Assembly (NCBI GenBank): GCA_004431415.1
Contig: QPMI01000170.1
Location: forward strand, 62,001 to 126,000
Length of the DNA stretch: 64,000 bases
Reading direction: 5' to 3'
Origin: Cyanophora paradoxa
Lineage: Eukaryota; Glaucocystophyceae; Cyanophorales; Cyanophoraceae
Shown here: positions 42,299 to 53,401 of the stretch, in pieces
Position numbering within the stretch: position 1 is the first letter of the stretch
Layout: each line of letters opens with the position of its first letter
Notes under the pieces: model-generated
Seen by the model: the letters and a program-made list of their open reading frames with translations, nothing else
What the model was told of the DNA's origin: nothing
Database searches by the model: none
Position numbers and translations under genes: made by a program

Positions 42299-45200
42299 AT
42301 GCCGGGCGGGGACCAGCCGTCGTTCGAGCGCTCCGTCCTGATCTACAGCAAGGACCAGGTGCTTCAAAGCAAGCCCTGTGCATTGACGCAGCTCAGGCGG
42401 GCGCGGGCGCTGCCGCAGGTGTGCGTGCACCCCTCCGATGACAGAAGCGAGCGGATCTGTGGCAAGCTCACACTTGAAAAAGTGCCCGCTTACAGCGCCG
42501 TATTCGTACGTACGCTGAGCGCCGCGCAGCTGTCGCAAAACGCGATCCTCCTCGAGTGGAAGCCGGCGCAGCTGCAGACGCACGGGCGGCAGGCGCAGCA
42601 CATGAAGCCTCCGTATGCTCAATCGATGTCCTCCGCGTCTTCCTCGGCGCCTCCAGCCGGCGATGAATTTGTGATGGTCTCTCGCGGTTTATTCCGCCGC
42701 CACGCGGACCAGAGCGCCACAGGCGAGCCGCCTCCTCAAGAAGCGGGTGATATCTCTTGCTCAGCTCCGCAGCAGGGAGCTCAAACGGAACCCGCGCGAC
42801 GGCGCCGGCCCCGCAGCAGTCGGTGCCGGCGCCGACGCCGGCAGCGCCGCGCTCGCATAGCAGCGCCGAACTGTACGCGGTCCGCGTGATGGTAACAATT
42901 TTGAGTATATAACTCATTAGGTAGAGCATTTGACTTTTAATCAAGTTCTCTTAGGTGAGCGATATCCAAAGCTTCCGAAAGTTCATCCCCCCGCCGGTCT
43001 GTCGTGCACCGCTCCGCGGGCCGCGCGGCGCTGCATGAGGCGTCCCTTGGAACGCAGCTCGGTGGCTTCCCGCAGCTCATCATCAAGACGAAGAGCGGGC
43101 TCGGTGCGTCACCCCACCTCCCCTCCACCCACCTGCCCTCCCTCGATCGCCTAACACGGCCCTCTGCTCAGCGTACCCGCCCCTGTACTTCCACGACAGG
43201 CAAGGGCCCCCGCCGCCAAAACCGCCGCCCTTGCACCGCGTCGATCCGGCCGCAGCGGCCTGAAGGATTTCTTCAACGCTATGAAGGAGCACGTGACGGT
43301 CGCGCGGTGCGGCGGGCCGGCGGCGCGCGCGGCGCGGGGCGGGCGCGGGGGCGCGACGGCGGGGGCGGCAGGTCGCCGGACGACCCGAACGAAATTGAGG
43401 TCCTCTGTGAGGATGGGGACCTCCAGGCGAGCCGCGCGCCCCGCCCCCGGCCCCCCTCGGCTCCACTCCCCTCAAAGCGACCGCAGGGGACGGGCGGGGA
43501 GGGGGCGGGGGGCGTGCGGGTGGGGCCCCGCGTCGGCCTCTCCCCGGGCGCTTTCCGAGACCTCGTCGCGATGCAGGCGCACGCCGCGCCCCGCCCCCGC
43601 CGCCCCCCGCCCCGCCCCATGCCAACCCACACCGCAGCGCGCCCTGAGCGTGGGCGCCACCCCCGGCTCGCCCCCCGCGGCAGGCAACCCAGTCGAGAAG
43701 GTACGAGTGACGAACTGGGCTTCACTGCACTGCTGATGCGCCGCGCAGCTCGTGTGGTCGGGCCTTCGCGAGCTCTCCAAGGTTACTCGCCTTGCCCGTC
43801 ACGGCGCCCGTGCGCCCGCCCGGCCTCCAGCCGCCCCCGCCCAGCACTGAGTCGCTCGCACAGACCAACTCGCCGGCGGGCTGCGCGGCCTGCAGCAGAG
43901 CATGGAGGGGGCGGCCCGGCGCGCCGTCTCGCCGCAGCCGCCGGCGCAGCGCGGGGTGGAGGACGGGGAGGGGGCCGGCAGGCCGGCGGCCGCCGCCCAC
44001 GGGGACGACTTCGTTCTCATCGAGGACGCCGTTCGCCCGCCCGCCGCGGGGCCCTCCTCTGGCCCTCACCCCGCCGCAGTCGACGCCTCTCTTCGGCCTG
44101 CGCCGGCCCCGCGGGCCCGAGCTCTCCCCCGAAGAGTGGACGACCCTCGTGCCTCCTGCCGCCCGCCGCCCCGCCCCCGCCGCCGGAGGGGGCGACGGGG
44201 CGGGCAGGTGGACGAGGAGGGGCGGGTGCGGGACGCGGGACGCGTGCGGGCGCGCATCGCGAGCGGCGGCCTCTCCGAGGAGCTCCGGCCCCTCGTCTGG
44301 CGCTTCCTCCTCGGCCTCTACCCCTGGGACTCCTCCTACGCCGACCGCGAGCGCATCGACGCCCAGAAGCGGCGCGCCCGCCCGCCGCACCCCGCGCGCA
44401 CCCCCGCCGGCGTCGGCGGCTCACGGGGCGGGCAGGGCTGAGTACGAGGCGGTGAAGCAGCAGTGGGCGTCGATCACGGGGGCGCAGGAGGCGCGCTTCG
44501 CGAAGTTCCGGGAGCGGCGCTCCCGCATCGAGAAGGACGTCGTCCGCACCGACCGCGAGCTCGAGTTCTACGCGGGGCCCGACGACCAGAACGCCAACCT
44601 CGCCGCCCTCCACTGCATCCTCCTCACCTACGCCTTCTACAACTTCGACTTGGGCGCGCTCGCCCCGCCGGCCCCGCCGGCCCCGCCCGCGGCGCCGGCT
44701 GAGGGGCGCGGGGGCCCCAGGCTACTGCCAGGGGATGAGCGACATGGCGGCGCCGATCCTCTACGTCGTGCGCGACGAGGCCCTCGCCTTCTGGTGCTTC
44801 TGCGGGCGAGCCACTCCTCCTCCTCCTCGCCCCGCCCCGCCCCGGCCCCGCTGCTCACGTGCGCGGCGGGGCGGGCCGGCAGGCTGCTGGACGGGCGGGG
44901 GATGGCGAGCAACTTCACGAAGGACCAGGCGGCGATGCAGGCGCAGCTCCTCGAGCTCTCCAGGCCCGCGCCCCCCCCCCCCCTCTGCCGCCCTGGGCTC
45001 CGGGGGCGCGGCGCGGGGCCGGCTGACGGGGCGCAGCATCGTGCGGACCGTGGACCCGGCGCTCCACGAGCACCTCTCGATGAACGGCTGCGGCAACTTC
45101 TTCTTTGCCTTCCGCTGGGTCGTGCGCCCGCCCGCCCCCCCCCCCCCCCCCCCCCCCCCCCCGCGCCCCCGGCCCCGTCCCCGTCGCCCCTCGACGCTTC

Positions 45201-45850
45201 GCGCTCCGACTCGCGCCCGGCGCAGCTCATAATCTTCAAGAGGGAGTTCGAGATGCACCAGGTGCTGCGGCTGTGGGAGATGGCGTGGAGCAGCGAGCTG
45301 CCGCGCCTGCCCCTCTACCTCGCCGCCGCACTCATCGTCCAGGCCAGGCGCGCCCCCGCCCCGCCCTCGCCCTCGCCCCCGCGCCCCTCGCCCGCCTCAA
45401 AGCCGGGGGCGACGGGGGCAGGGAGCGGATCGTGAAGGGGCGGATGGAGTTCGACGAGGTGCTCAAGTTCGCCAACTCCCTCGCCGGCCAGCTCGACGTC
45501 GACGAGTGCGCCCCGGGCCCCGCCCCGCCCCCGCCCCGCGCCCCCCGACGCCCCCGGCCCCCAGGTGCATCACCGCGGCCGAGGCGATGCAAAGGCGGCA
45601 CGCCGCCCTCCTCGAAGGGGCGCACCCCCGCGCCCCTTCTCCCACCCCTCCCGCCCCCTCGCCGGCCCCCGCCGCCCCTGCTCCGGCCATCCCAGCCCCC
45701 TCGACGGGCCCCGCGACCGCCGGCCCCACGTCGCCCCCGCATGACTCCTCTTTGGCCCCCGCGTGCCCTTCGGCGGCCCCAGCCGCTTCAGGATCCTTAA
45801 GCTCATCGGCATCAGGGACCGCCGCCCCCGACCAGCATCCACAAACGTGA
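42299..45850 (+). CDS. TBC1D15/TBC1D17-like Rab GTPase-activating protein
   Basis: The ATG at 42299 opens MPGGDQPSFERSVLIYSKDQ, joined to VCVHPSDDRSERICGKLTLE and ILLEWKPAQ, as at the N-terminus of TBC1D15/GYP7 proteins. VSDIQSFRKFIPPP, LGGFPQLIIKTKSGL, YPPLYFHD and LKDFFNAMKEHVTV rebuild the DUF3548-type region. The TBC domain runs from ELRPLVWRFLLGLYPWDSSY through RSRIEKDVVRTDRELEFYAG (Arg-finger IxxDxxR motif), ALHCILLTYAFYNFDLG, YCQGMSDMAAPILYVV (Gln finger), LAFWCFCG, GNFFFAFRWV, FKREFEMHQVLRLWEMAW to EFDEVLKFANSLAGQLDVD. Both catalytic fingers are intact. A Pro/Ala/Ser-rich tail ends at 45850. The intron 43201-43256 appears to use a GC donor. Family members act on Rab7-like GTPases in endosome or mitochondrial dynamics. 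About ten introns. Confidence 0.88.
42903..42956 (+). tRNA. Truncated organelle-like tRNA-Lys(UUU) remnant inside an intron
   Basis: Nucleotides 1-7 (GAGTATA), D arm (ACTC, ATTAGGTA, GAGC), anticodon stem TTTGA/TCAAG around CTTTTAA (anticodon UUU) and the start of the T stem (TTAGG) line up with tRNA-Lys. Similarity stops at T-loop position 54, and the 3' half and acceptor complement are missing. The AT-rich composition resembles plastid or mitochondrial tRNA. The break coincides with the inferred TBC-gene splice acceptor (CTCTTAG before GTGAGCGATATCC). It is a remnant and not expected to be functional. Confidence 0.6.
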
Positions 45851-46534
45851 GGCGCCGCGACGGATGGTTGCGCCGCCCGGCCCAGCTCCTACCGTTAACT
45901 TAGTGATGTCGAGCTCGTCCCGCTGCAAACAGCAGCTGCGCTAGCAATTGCGAGAAGTGGCTATGGAGCGCTTAGTTTGCTTGAGCCACGAATTCGAAGC
46001 CCCGTATCGGTCGCGCTAGGCACGGGCCTCCGCAATGCAACCGCCGGCGCCCGCCATCGCGACTCGTTCGTTAAACGCAGATGACAGGTCCTGGCGCCAT
46101 GCCAAGATACTCGTTCGTCACGGCGTTTAACGCAGATGATAGGTCCTGGCGCCATGCGCCACACATAGAGGGAGCTGAGCCGCGGGAGCTGTTTGTTCTA
46201 CGGCTAGAAGATGGAAATCTGTGGATTGTGGCGAAGATTTCCTCTGCTCTTTACACGGTAGCTACACGCCCACACGCTACGTGCTGGTACCCGGGGGATG
46301 CCGGGCCCGTAGGGGGATAGTAGAGCAGTGCCAGAAACGCAAGCCTCGAAAAACGAGGCGCGAACCCAGCTACCCCCGTCTGCGAGGCCTATCCTTGGAA
46401 GGCGGCCAGCTATTCCTCTGCAGCCGCTGCTTTCTGCCGCCTCCGATGCGCGGCGAAGGTCTCGTGAGGCCACCAAGCACCGGTCTCGCCTCGATCTTGT
46501 CGAATGCACGCGGGACGTGCCGCTTGCTTCCCGC
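45851..46534. other. Intergenic with tandem and dispersed repeats
   Basis: A unit containing AACGCAGATGAYAGGTCCTGG is present twice (about 46074 and 46132, period near 59 bp). Dispersed repeat A copy 2 follows. This region holds the 3' ends of two convergent genes. Confidence 0.6.
46244..46407 (+). repeat. Dispersed repeat A, copy 2
   Basis: Matches 15414-15581 over its full length, with a diverged centre (CAGAAACGCAAGCC in place of CAGGCTCCGCAAAGCC) and a 2-bp deletion in CCTTTTGG. Same orientation as copy 1. Confidence 0.85.
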
Positions 46535-47132
46535 TCACACCTTCCGCATGAGGAGGTAGATGCGCGAGTCGACCTGCAGAGACTGCAGGTTGCGAGGGTC
46601 GCCCTTTATCTGCATCAGCAGGCCGCCGAATGAGGCCACCGCAGCGCTGCTCGGGATGTTAGCGTGCGCGGCGCCGGGATGACTAGCGCGCTCACACTCG
46701 GAGCGCCGACGAGGACTCCTGCGTGTACTTGAAGACTTTGCCGTACATGACGTACTCGTACTTGTCGGCGAGCGAAGCGTAGTTGCTCTGGTCGTAGACA
46801 CCCTCGTCCGGCTTGCCTGCGCAGCAACTGAGCCCGGCAGTCCACCCCAGTCGCGAACGCCGGCGGCACCATCCAAATGCAGCGTGCTCGCTAGCGCGAG
46901 ACTGAACTTGTTGCCCGCCTCCATCGGATATACATCGGTGTTGATGTCCAGCACCAGGTCCAGCTCGTAGTTCTCGCTCCTGCACTCCAGACGCGAGACT
47001 GCGCGAGGCGGTGTCAAAGCTGGCGAGCGGCTAAGAGCTAGAGTTCAATCGCGCGCCTTTGTCGAACTTCTTGCCGTCCTTGTCGACCTCCTTGATGTCG
47101 AAAATGTCCTCCAGCAGGATCGCGCTACTCAT
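46535..47132 (-). CDS. RPB8: RNA polymerase I/II/III shared subunit RPB8
   Basis: ATG 47130-47132 gives MSSAILLEDIFDIKEVDKDG and then KKFDK, the standard RPB8 start. After an intron comes VSRLECRSENYELDLVLDIN followed by YPMEAGNKFSLALASTL, then DKYEYVMYGKVFKY. The last exon carries SFGGLLMQIKGD and VDSRIYLLMRKV before the stop at 46535-46537. Every landmark of this small OB-fold subunit is present and length is as usual (about 145 residues). Two to three introns. It is divergent to the neighbouring glycine-rich gene. Confidence 0.95.
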
Positions 47133-47278
47133 TGCGGATCAGCGGTGCTCTCAACAGTAGCCCTACCCTTTTGTCTTTTGGAATACTTCTTTGGGCAAGT
47201 TGCGACCAAGCAAGGCTTAGCGGTAACGAAGCAGTTCGTTCACGGGGTACGCTGTTCACGGCACACAGCGGAGGAGCA
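47133..47278. promoter_or_regulatory. 146-bp bidirectional promoter region
   Basis: Separates the RPB8 start (-) from the start of the next gene (+). Contains TTTTGTCTTTTGG and CAAGCAAGGCTTAGC stretches but no element I can name. Confidence 0.5.
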
Positions 47279-47743
47279 ATGCCGCGGAAACAGGCAGCGG
47301 CGAAGCCAGACGCTGAGGGGGAGAAGCCGGCGAAGAAGAACCCGTTCGCCGGGATCCAGGCCTGGCTTGACAAGCGGTCTTCCAGCGGCGCGACCTACTG
47401 CGCGGGCGGCTTCGCGAGCGCGCTTCTGCCTTGGGGCCCCCATCGAGCTGGCCCGGTCGGCGTTGGTGTTGGCGCGGGCGCGTGCCTCTACCGCGATAAA
47501 GTGTACTTCGGCGTTGGCTTCGGGTCGCATGGAGGCCCCGGCTGGTCCTGGCCTTTCAAGCAGCAGCCGGTGATCAACTTCGGCGTAACAGCGGGCCTGG
47601 CGACTGGCTGGGGCATCGGCGTGGGCATGAAGGTCCCCTGGCTAGATGAGGACGGTGCGCGAAGATCTTTTGATCGAAGCGTCTCCCTCACGTCGCCTCA
47701 CGCGCTCCCATCGCCCTCAATCGACAGAGGCGAACCTGGATGA
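47279..47743 (+). CDS. Unrecognised glycine-rich small protein
   Basis: ATG 47279 gives MPRKQAAAKPDAEGEKPAKK, a basic N-terminus that could be a nuclear or organelle signal. The body is Gly/Val-rich and repetitive: GPVGVGVGAGACLYRDKVYF, GVGFGSHGGPGWSWPF, NFGVTAGLATGWGIGVGMKV and PWLDEDG. The alternating small and hydrophobic residues suggest beta strands or a membrane-inserted hairpin. The frame is open to TGA at 47741-47743, but a donor-like GTGCGC after LDEDG means the last 25 codons may be intron. No family recognised. Confidence 0.5.
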   Translation: MPRKQAAAKPDAEGEKPAKKNPFAGIQAWLDKRSSSGATYCAGGFASALLPWGPHRAGPVGVGVGAGACLYRDKVYFGVGFGSHGGPGWSWPFKQQPVINFGVTAGLATGWGIGVGMKVPWLDEDGARRSFDRSVSLTSPHALPSPSIDRGEPG

Positions 47744-48594
47744 GCTTGTGGCAAGCTGAGTGCGCATTTCTGCGCCGTCCATCCCACCCCATCATTCCCG
47801 ATCCGAGTCCCAACGCCACTCCCGCGCGGGCTCTTCCCGCCGCACTTTCTCTGCCTTTCCTCCGCATCTTCCCCTACATCCTTTCTTTCTCCGAGCTCAG
47901 CCGCAGCGATCCTGTCGGCAACCTCCTTCCTCTCCCATCACAGCAGCAGCGCGAAGCGTACACTTCGCGCGCTGCTCAGCCAACTTAGCTTGCAGCTTCG
48001 GAAGATTCCGCAGCTTCTTTTTGCCGTCTTCTTTCAATCTCGTGATGTGACGGTCATGCAGCGGCCGCGCCTCGAAGCGATGGACGATCAACGCACCGCG
48101 TGCAACTCAGGCAGCTGGCTTTGTGCGCTGGGGTTTGTTCATCTGCTCTAGCCGCGTCACCTTGCGGGTAGCCCTGGGCACTCGATCATAGGACGTAGTA
48201 AGTCTCGGTTACAAGACACGAGCACTGCTAGGGCTAAACATTCGATCGCGAATGCGGCGTTCTCGCGGGTACTTCAGCGGCGCTAGCCATAAGCCAGGGC
48301 CGGGGGGCGCGTGGTGCGATCGCGGCTCACATGCAGAGCTAGTTGCAGTTGGAACGCGGGCGCTAGCGCTGCAGCTGCGCATGCATGCATGCATATGCAC
48401 ATGCGTGCACGTACGCGTGGGCTGGCCGCGCCTGGCCGCTGGCCCAGCCAATGGCGCGATAGTACTAGTGGGGACACTCCATCGCGGTGCAGGGTGCAGA
48501 GGGTAGGGGCATGCGCCGAGCTGCGAAGAGGCCCTGCACTCGAGCGGACATGATCGCAGCGGGGCAAAAAAAGGGCGCCGGGGGAGGCGGGAAT
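47744..48594. other. Intergenic, no gene seen
   Basis: Between convergent genes. Contains a purine/pyrimidine-alternating run (GCATGCATGCATGCATATGC near 48378) that could adopt Z-DNA, and GCTAGCGCT (48362-48370) and CTGCAGCTG (48369-48377) nonamers. Confidence 0.4.
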
Positions 48595-50675
48595 CTATGC
48601 AGAGGCGAGCGGGGGCGGGGCGTTGTCGGAGACGGCGGACTCCTGGACGGAGGGGAGGAGCGGGGCGTGGACGCTGCGGCGGCGGCTCTTGACGAAGTTG
48701 ACGCCCGTGCCGTGGGCCGTCTGCGTGCGGGCCGCCTGCGCGCGCTGCGGGGGCGGCGGGGACATGCAGCGCGCGGCGGAGGGGGACGGTTGGGAGCCCC
48801 GGCGGGTGGTGAGGCGGGCGGACGGGAGGCCGTTGGGGGCGTCGATGGGGGCCCCGTGCTGGTCCGAGGGCATGACGTAGAGGGAGGGGGTAGAGGTGCG
48901 CCGGCGCCCGCCGCGCGCGGAGCCGGGTCGCGGGGGCAGGAAGTCGGCGGGGGGCAGCACTTTCGGCAGGAGGGGCACGACGGGGAGGTCCTCCTCGTCG
49001 GCCGCCTGCGGGCCGCCCGGCGGGGCGTGCGGCGCGCCCCCCGCCGCCCCCGACAGGTCCGACTCTGCCCCGCTCGAGGAGGCCCTCGACTGCGCGCGGA
49101 GGTCAGGGGGCGGCCCCGGGCCCCGCGCGGCGCGCCCGCGCACGTTGGAGCGGCCCCGCCCGCCGCCATCCTGCCGCCGCGGGCGCCCGCGCGAGGGCGA
49201 CGGCGAGTGCTGCGCCCCGCCGGTCCCGTTCGAGCCGAGGGATTCGGCGGCCTGCCGGCGCGTGAAAGGGCCGCCGGCGGAGGCGGGCCACGGCGGGAGG
49301 GCGCACCGAGAGGCCGTCGGAGGGGACCCTGCCCCGCCCCTGGAAACCCTCGGGCGCGTGTTCGCGCCGCGCCGGCCGCCGCCGCGCGTGCGCGGGGCCG
49401 GCGGCGGGGCCGGGGGGCGCCTCCTCGCCGGAAGGGGCGGCGGGGGAGGGGCTGCGGGAGCCGCGGCGGCCGCGGGGCACGCGAAGGCCGCTGGGGGGCG
49501 CAGAGGTCGGGGGGGAGTTCTTGGAGGTGTGGGCGTGGAGGAGGCCGCGGATGGCGGCGAGGGGCTCCTGGCTCGCGAAGGAGGAGGAGAGGGGCGTCGA
49601 GGGCTCCGAGGCCGCCTCCCCCGCCACCGCGCGGCCGTACGCGTGCGCCGCCTGCGCCTCGATCTCGTTGATCTCGGGCGCCGACGCCCGCCGGAAGCCC
49701 CGGCTCGGCGGCCGCTGCGGGGGCGACGGGGAGAGCATCGCCGGTTGCCCGCTCGTCAGCGAGCCGAGGGAGGAGGGGGCGGCGGGCGACCCGCTCCCCA
49801 GTCGCTGGTTGAGCGTGGCCTGTATTCGGTCGATCGGGGAGGAGCTATTCGCATGGGGCGACAGCGAGGGCACGCCGAGCCGCGCAGTGCTGGGTCCTTG
49901 CCCCGGCTTTGGCGAGCTCGGTCTCGGGGGGATCTGCCGCCGCGAAGCCGCGCCGTCGCTGCCGCTGTCGGCGAGTGCGGCGGCGGAAGAGGGGCCGGCC
50001 ACCGCGTCGTCGACCCCGTGCGCCTCGGGCCTGGCGCCGATCTCCTCGGCGCCCGCACGAGACCTCCTCCTTGACGCCTCCGCGGGCCGCCGGAGCGGTC
50101 GCGCGCAGCCGCACGATATCTCATCCAGCGGACGCACGTGCCACCCCTGTGGGCTGCTGGCCAAGCAAATCTCCTTCACGCGGCGCGCGACAGCCGTGTT
50201 GCTGCCGAGGGGCAGTGGGCGGGCGCGCGCAGAGGCCAGCGGCAAGGTCCACACACCTGAGATGTTCTGTTGGGAGCGTGAAAGGCTTCAGCAGCTGGAG
50301 GAGGAAGTCCTCGAAGTCGGAGATGCTGGCTCCGGCTGCAGCCTGATGCGACGATACGCAGGAGGTCAGAAGGGAAATGATGTTGTGTCCGATTGCTGGG
50401 TGCGCTAGGCGACCCAGGAGTTGGGGCTAGCTGGTCTGGGGTGGTTGCCCTGCACTGGACTTCGGCTGACCACGCACCCGCTCAACCGCGGAAGCATCGT
50501 AGTCGCTGAGAGCCGTCAAGGACTTCGCGACAGCAGTGTACAGGTCCTCAAACTCAGGCCTGGCGACCTCCTTGGCGACCCGACAAAAAAGCTGCAGCGG
50601 GCGTTGGACAGGTCGCAGGAGCACGATCGTGCACGCAGCACGCACCGCGACAGGATCCTCGTCGCCTCCGGCCAT
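48595..50675 (-). CDS. Unrecognised protein with short folded N-terminus and long Ser/Pro-rich disordered tail
   Basis: ATG 50673-50675 gives MAGGDEDPVAVRAACTIVLL, continuing through PLQLFCRVAKEVARPEFEDL and AKSLTALSDYDASAVER. After an intron an exon reads SISDFEDFLLQLLKPFTLPT, then NTAVARRVKEICLASSPQGW; these look helical and conserved. The remaining roughly 450 residues are Ser/Pro/Arg-rich with many possible phosphorylation sites (SSPIDRIQATLNQRL, RRASAPEINEIEAQ, RRTSTPSLYVMPSD, KSRRRSVHAPLLPS). The RRxS-type sites suggest a kinase target. Stop TAG at 48595-48597. I do not recognise the family. Confidence 0.5.
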
Positions 50676-50723
50676 ATGCGGAGGGCGCCGCGCGGCCGCG
50701 GAGGACCTGGGGTACAGTCAACA
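50676..50723. promoter_or_regulatory. 48-bp shared divergent promoter
   Basis: Only 48 bp separate the ATG of the gene on the minus strand from the ATG of the EngB-like gene, so 5' UTRs must be very short or overlap. No core element recognised. Confidence 0.55.
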
Positions 50724-51928
50724 ATGTTAAGACGGCTTGCCTCTGTCTCCGGGCGCTCCGCGCGCCCCTGGCGACTTGTGAGGACCCTGTCGGATGCAGC
50801 AGCGCCGCCGCAGCCTCCACCGGCGACGCAGTACGGCTTTCCAGGCTACGTAGCAGCTCCGCCGGCGCTAACTTACGAGTTCTCGCGCGAGTATCTGGAC
50901 TACGCGGATCGGCATTTGATCGGCGCGAAAACTATCTACACTGCGGCTACGGAGCAGCAGCTGGCGAGCACGGACGACGGCGCGTACATCGAGGTCCGCC
51001 CTCCAGCCCTCGCGGTTGGCGCTGGCGAATGCGAGCTCCGGCGACCGCGAGAGCTCCCGCAGGTTGCGTTTGCCGGGCGCTCGAACGTCGGGAAATCTAG
51101 CCTGCTGAACGCACTGCTGCGACACGACGGGCTCGTGACCACGTCCAAGACGCCGGTCCGCGGCGCCGCGCTCGAGCCCGCTGCTGGCGACTCGCGCTCA
51201 CAACCGCCACGCGGGCAGGGGTGCACCAAGAAGTTGACTTTCCTGCGTACGGCAAAGCTGCCGAAGCTGCTGATGGTAGACATGCCTGGCTATGGCTACG
51301 CGAGGCTGCCGCACAAGGAGAAGGATGCCTTCAACAAGCTCATGGGCTACTACGTGACGGAACGAAAACAGTGCGCGCGCTCGACTGCGTTGGGCAGGCT
51401 GCTCCGGTGCCCACCGCATCGCGCAGGCTCGCGCGCGTCTTCGTGCTGGTCGACTCGCGCGTCGGGCTGAAGAAGATCGACGAGGAGTTCATGGATATGC
51501 TCGATCAGTATGGGCGTCCTTACCAGGTGCCGCGCCCGGCGGCGTCTCCGCCCCCGCCCCTTGCACCGCTGACGGTCCGGCCGGCGGGCACGCAGCTTGT
51601 GCTGACGAAGATCGACCAGCTGTCGACGCCGCAGCTGCGAGCCGTGGGGCAGGAGCTGTACGAGGCGACGCGGAAGGGCCACGCGGCGTGCTACCCGGTG
51701 ACGCTGGCGGCGAGCGCGCACAAGGGCTGGGGCCTCCCCGAGCTGCGCGCCGCCGTCATCGAGGCGGCCACGCTCCGCCCCGACGAGATCGAGGACCCCG
51801 CCGGCATCAACTTCGACGCCTTCGAGGTCCCCGGCGAGGACCCCGAGCGGCCCATCGTCGCCCCAGCCCGCGGGCCCTTCGAGGAGGCGAGCCGCCGGCG
51901 CCGGTCCCCCGCCGCCTCTGGCGGCTGA
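50724..51928 (+). CDS. EngB/YihA-type GTPase (GTPBP8-like), organelle ribosome assembly
   Basis: ATG 50724 opens MLRRLASVSGRSARPWRLVR, an Arg/Ser-rich presequence without early Phe, more like mitochondrial targeting. The GTPase core shows G1 GRSNVGKSSLLNALL, the switch I Thr in TTSKTP with the next exon GCTKKLTFL, G3 DMPGYGYARLPHKEKD, then ARVFVLVDSRVGLKKIDEEF, G4 LTKIDQL and G5-like ASAHKGWGLPEL. These are diagnostic for the TRAFAC EngB family, which assists large-subunit assembly of bacterial-type ribosomes. A roughly 45-residue acidic/Pro-rich C-terminal extension (RPDEIEDPAGINFDAFEVPG) follows, with TGA at 51926-51928. Four introns. Confidence 0.93.
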
Positions 51929-52277
51929 CGGCGCCGGCCCCAAGAGCCCCTCTACAGCATCCAACGCCGCCTCCAGCGGCTGCACAGTGCCGCAAGCCTC
52001 GTTCGTCGCCCTCTGCGGCGTTCCTCGTTCCGCGGCCCGCATCTTGCCCCTCGCGGCCCTACTAGGCTAGCAAGAGGACAGTGACGGCAACGAGGAAATC
52101 TTGAAAATCGCTGAGCTACTGCTTCAACTGTAGAACTGCACACGAAAGATCGTCTGAAACCAAGCACGCAGGATAGCGATATCGTAAGACACATCTAGGT
52201 CGGGGACGGGGAGACGGAGGCGGGGCGGAGGAGGGGTGAGGAAGCGGGGCGGCGAGGGGGCAGAGAGGGGGGGGCGG
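51929..52277. other. Intergenic, convergent
   Basis: 3' regions of two convergent genes. No repeat or RNA gene seen. Confidence 0.4.
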
Positions 52278-53401
52278 TCAGCCGATGTAGCGCTCGACGG
52301 CGCGGTCGACCTCGGCGAGGATGCGCTTGCGGTCCCCGAGGGAGGCGACGCCGAGCTCGTTCCGCAGCTCCGCCGCCGTCAGCGAGGGAAGCAGCACGCC
52401 GTCGATCCTGCGAGCCCCGCGCTGCGTCAGGCAGGGCGCACGGCGGCCGCGGCGGGGCGCGGGGGCCCGCCTGTGGGAGACGAAGGAGGGGATGTAGCGG
52501 CCGCAGCCGATGGAGTCGAGCCAGTCGGCGACGTCAGTGACCGACCAGTCGACGATGCTCTTGGAGAAGAAGTCGGCGTCGGCGGCGGCGGCCGGCGCCC
52601 GCTCGAGGAAGCTCTCGTTCAGGCGCTCGTCGAAGGCTGCGAAGTCGTCCTGCGCCCGCCGCTGCTGCTCCCGCTCTGCAACCCCCCACCCACCCCCCCC
52701 TCAGCCCGCCGCGCCGCTGCGGCCCTCACCAGGGCGGCAGGGCGGCGAGCGCACCCGTGTTGATCTGAATGCGGCGAAACTCGAGCTCGCGCTCGATCTT
52801 CTCCTGCCGCCTCCGCTGCTTCTGGTCCCCCATGTACTTGTACGCGAACGCGCCCAGGCCCGCCGCGAACGCCACCGGCATCACCAGCGACGTCAGCGCA
52901 CCGATCGCGTGCGCACCCATGATCGAGAACCACACGGGCTGCGCCCCTCCGAGCTCGAGCGGGCGGCGGCGCGCGGCGCGGCGGGGCTCGCACGGCCATG
53001 AACGTAGCTAGGACGAAGAACACGAGGATTGCGGCGAGCGCGTTGACGGCGAGGCCCGCGATGACGATGCCGACCATGGTCAACGGGAGCATGAGCGCCA
53101 GGAAGCCGGCCGCCGCCGACAGGACCGCCGTGATGAATAGGCCGGCGGTAACGAAGCCCACGGGCACGAGCAGCGTGGAGAGCTTGACGGGGAAGACCAT
53201 GTTGGCGAAAGACACGGGGATCTCCTTCTCCAGGAACGAGTTCAGCGCGTCGCTCCTCTGCCGCGCGGCCTTTTCAACGCGGTCCACGAGCTCCTGCTGA
53301 ACTCCGTCGAGCTTCGTGCGGCTCTCCGGGTCTCGGAAGGGGTTCGTGGAGTCGCAGCGCCAAGGCGTTGTGTGGGCGGCATGGCCTGCGCGGCGCTTCA
53401 T
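52278..53401 (-). CDS. Multi-pass membrane protein with C-terminal SAM domain
   Basis: ATG 53399-53401 (MKRRAGHAAHTTPW). A cytosolic helical part (KLDGVQQELVDRVEKAARQR) leads into hydrophobic segments: LLVPVGFVTAGLFITAVLSA, GFLALMLPLTMVGIVIAGLA, NALAAILVFFVLATFMAV and, after an intron, IGALTSLVMPVAFAAGLGAF. A basic/acidic linker (YMGDQKQRRRQEKIERELEF) follows. The last exons encode a SAM domain: DWSVTDVADWLDSIGCGRYI, then IDGVLLPSLTAAELRNELGV with ASLGDRKRILAEV, ending ERYIG at 52278. SAM domains mediate protein-protein or lipid contacts. Tethering one to four membrane helices suggests an oligomerising membrane scaffold. I do not know a named family with this layout. Confidence 0.65.

Noticed and set aside
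41861-42622. 253-codon minus-strand ORF
   Set aside because: Shadow of the TBC gene N-terminal exons, which match the family on the plus strand.
42903-42956. Functional nuclear tRNA-Lys gene
   Set aside because: The T loop, 3' T stem and acceptor complement are absent.
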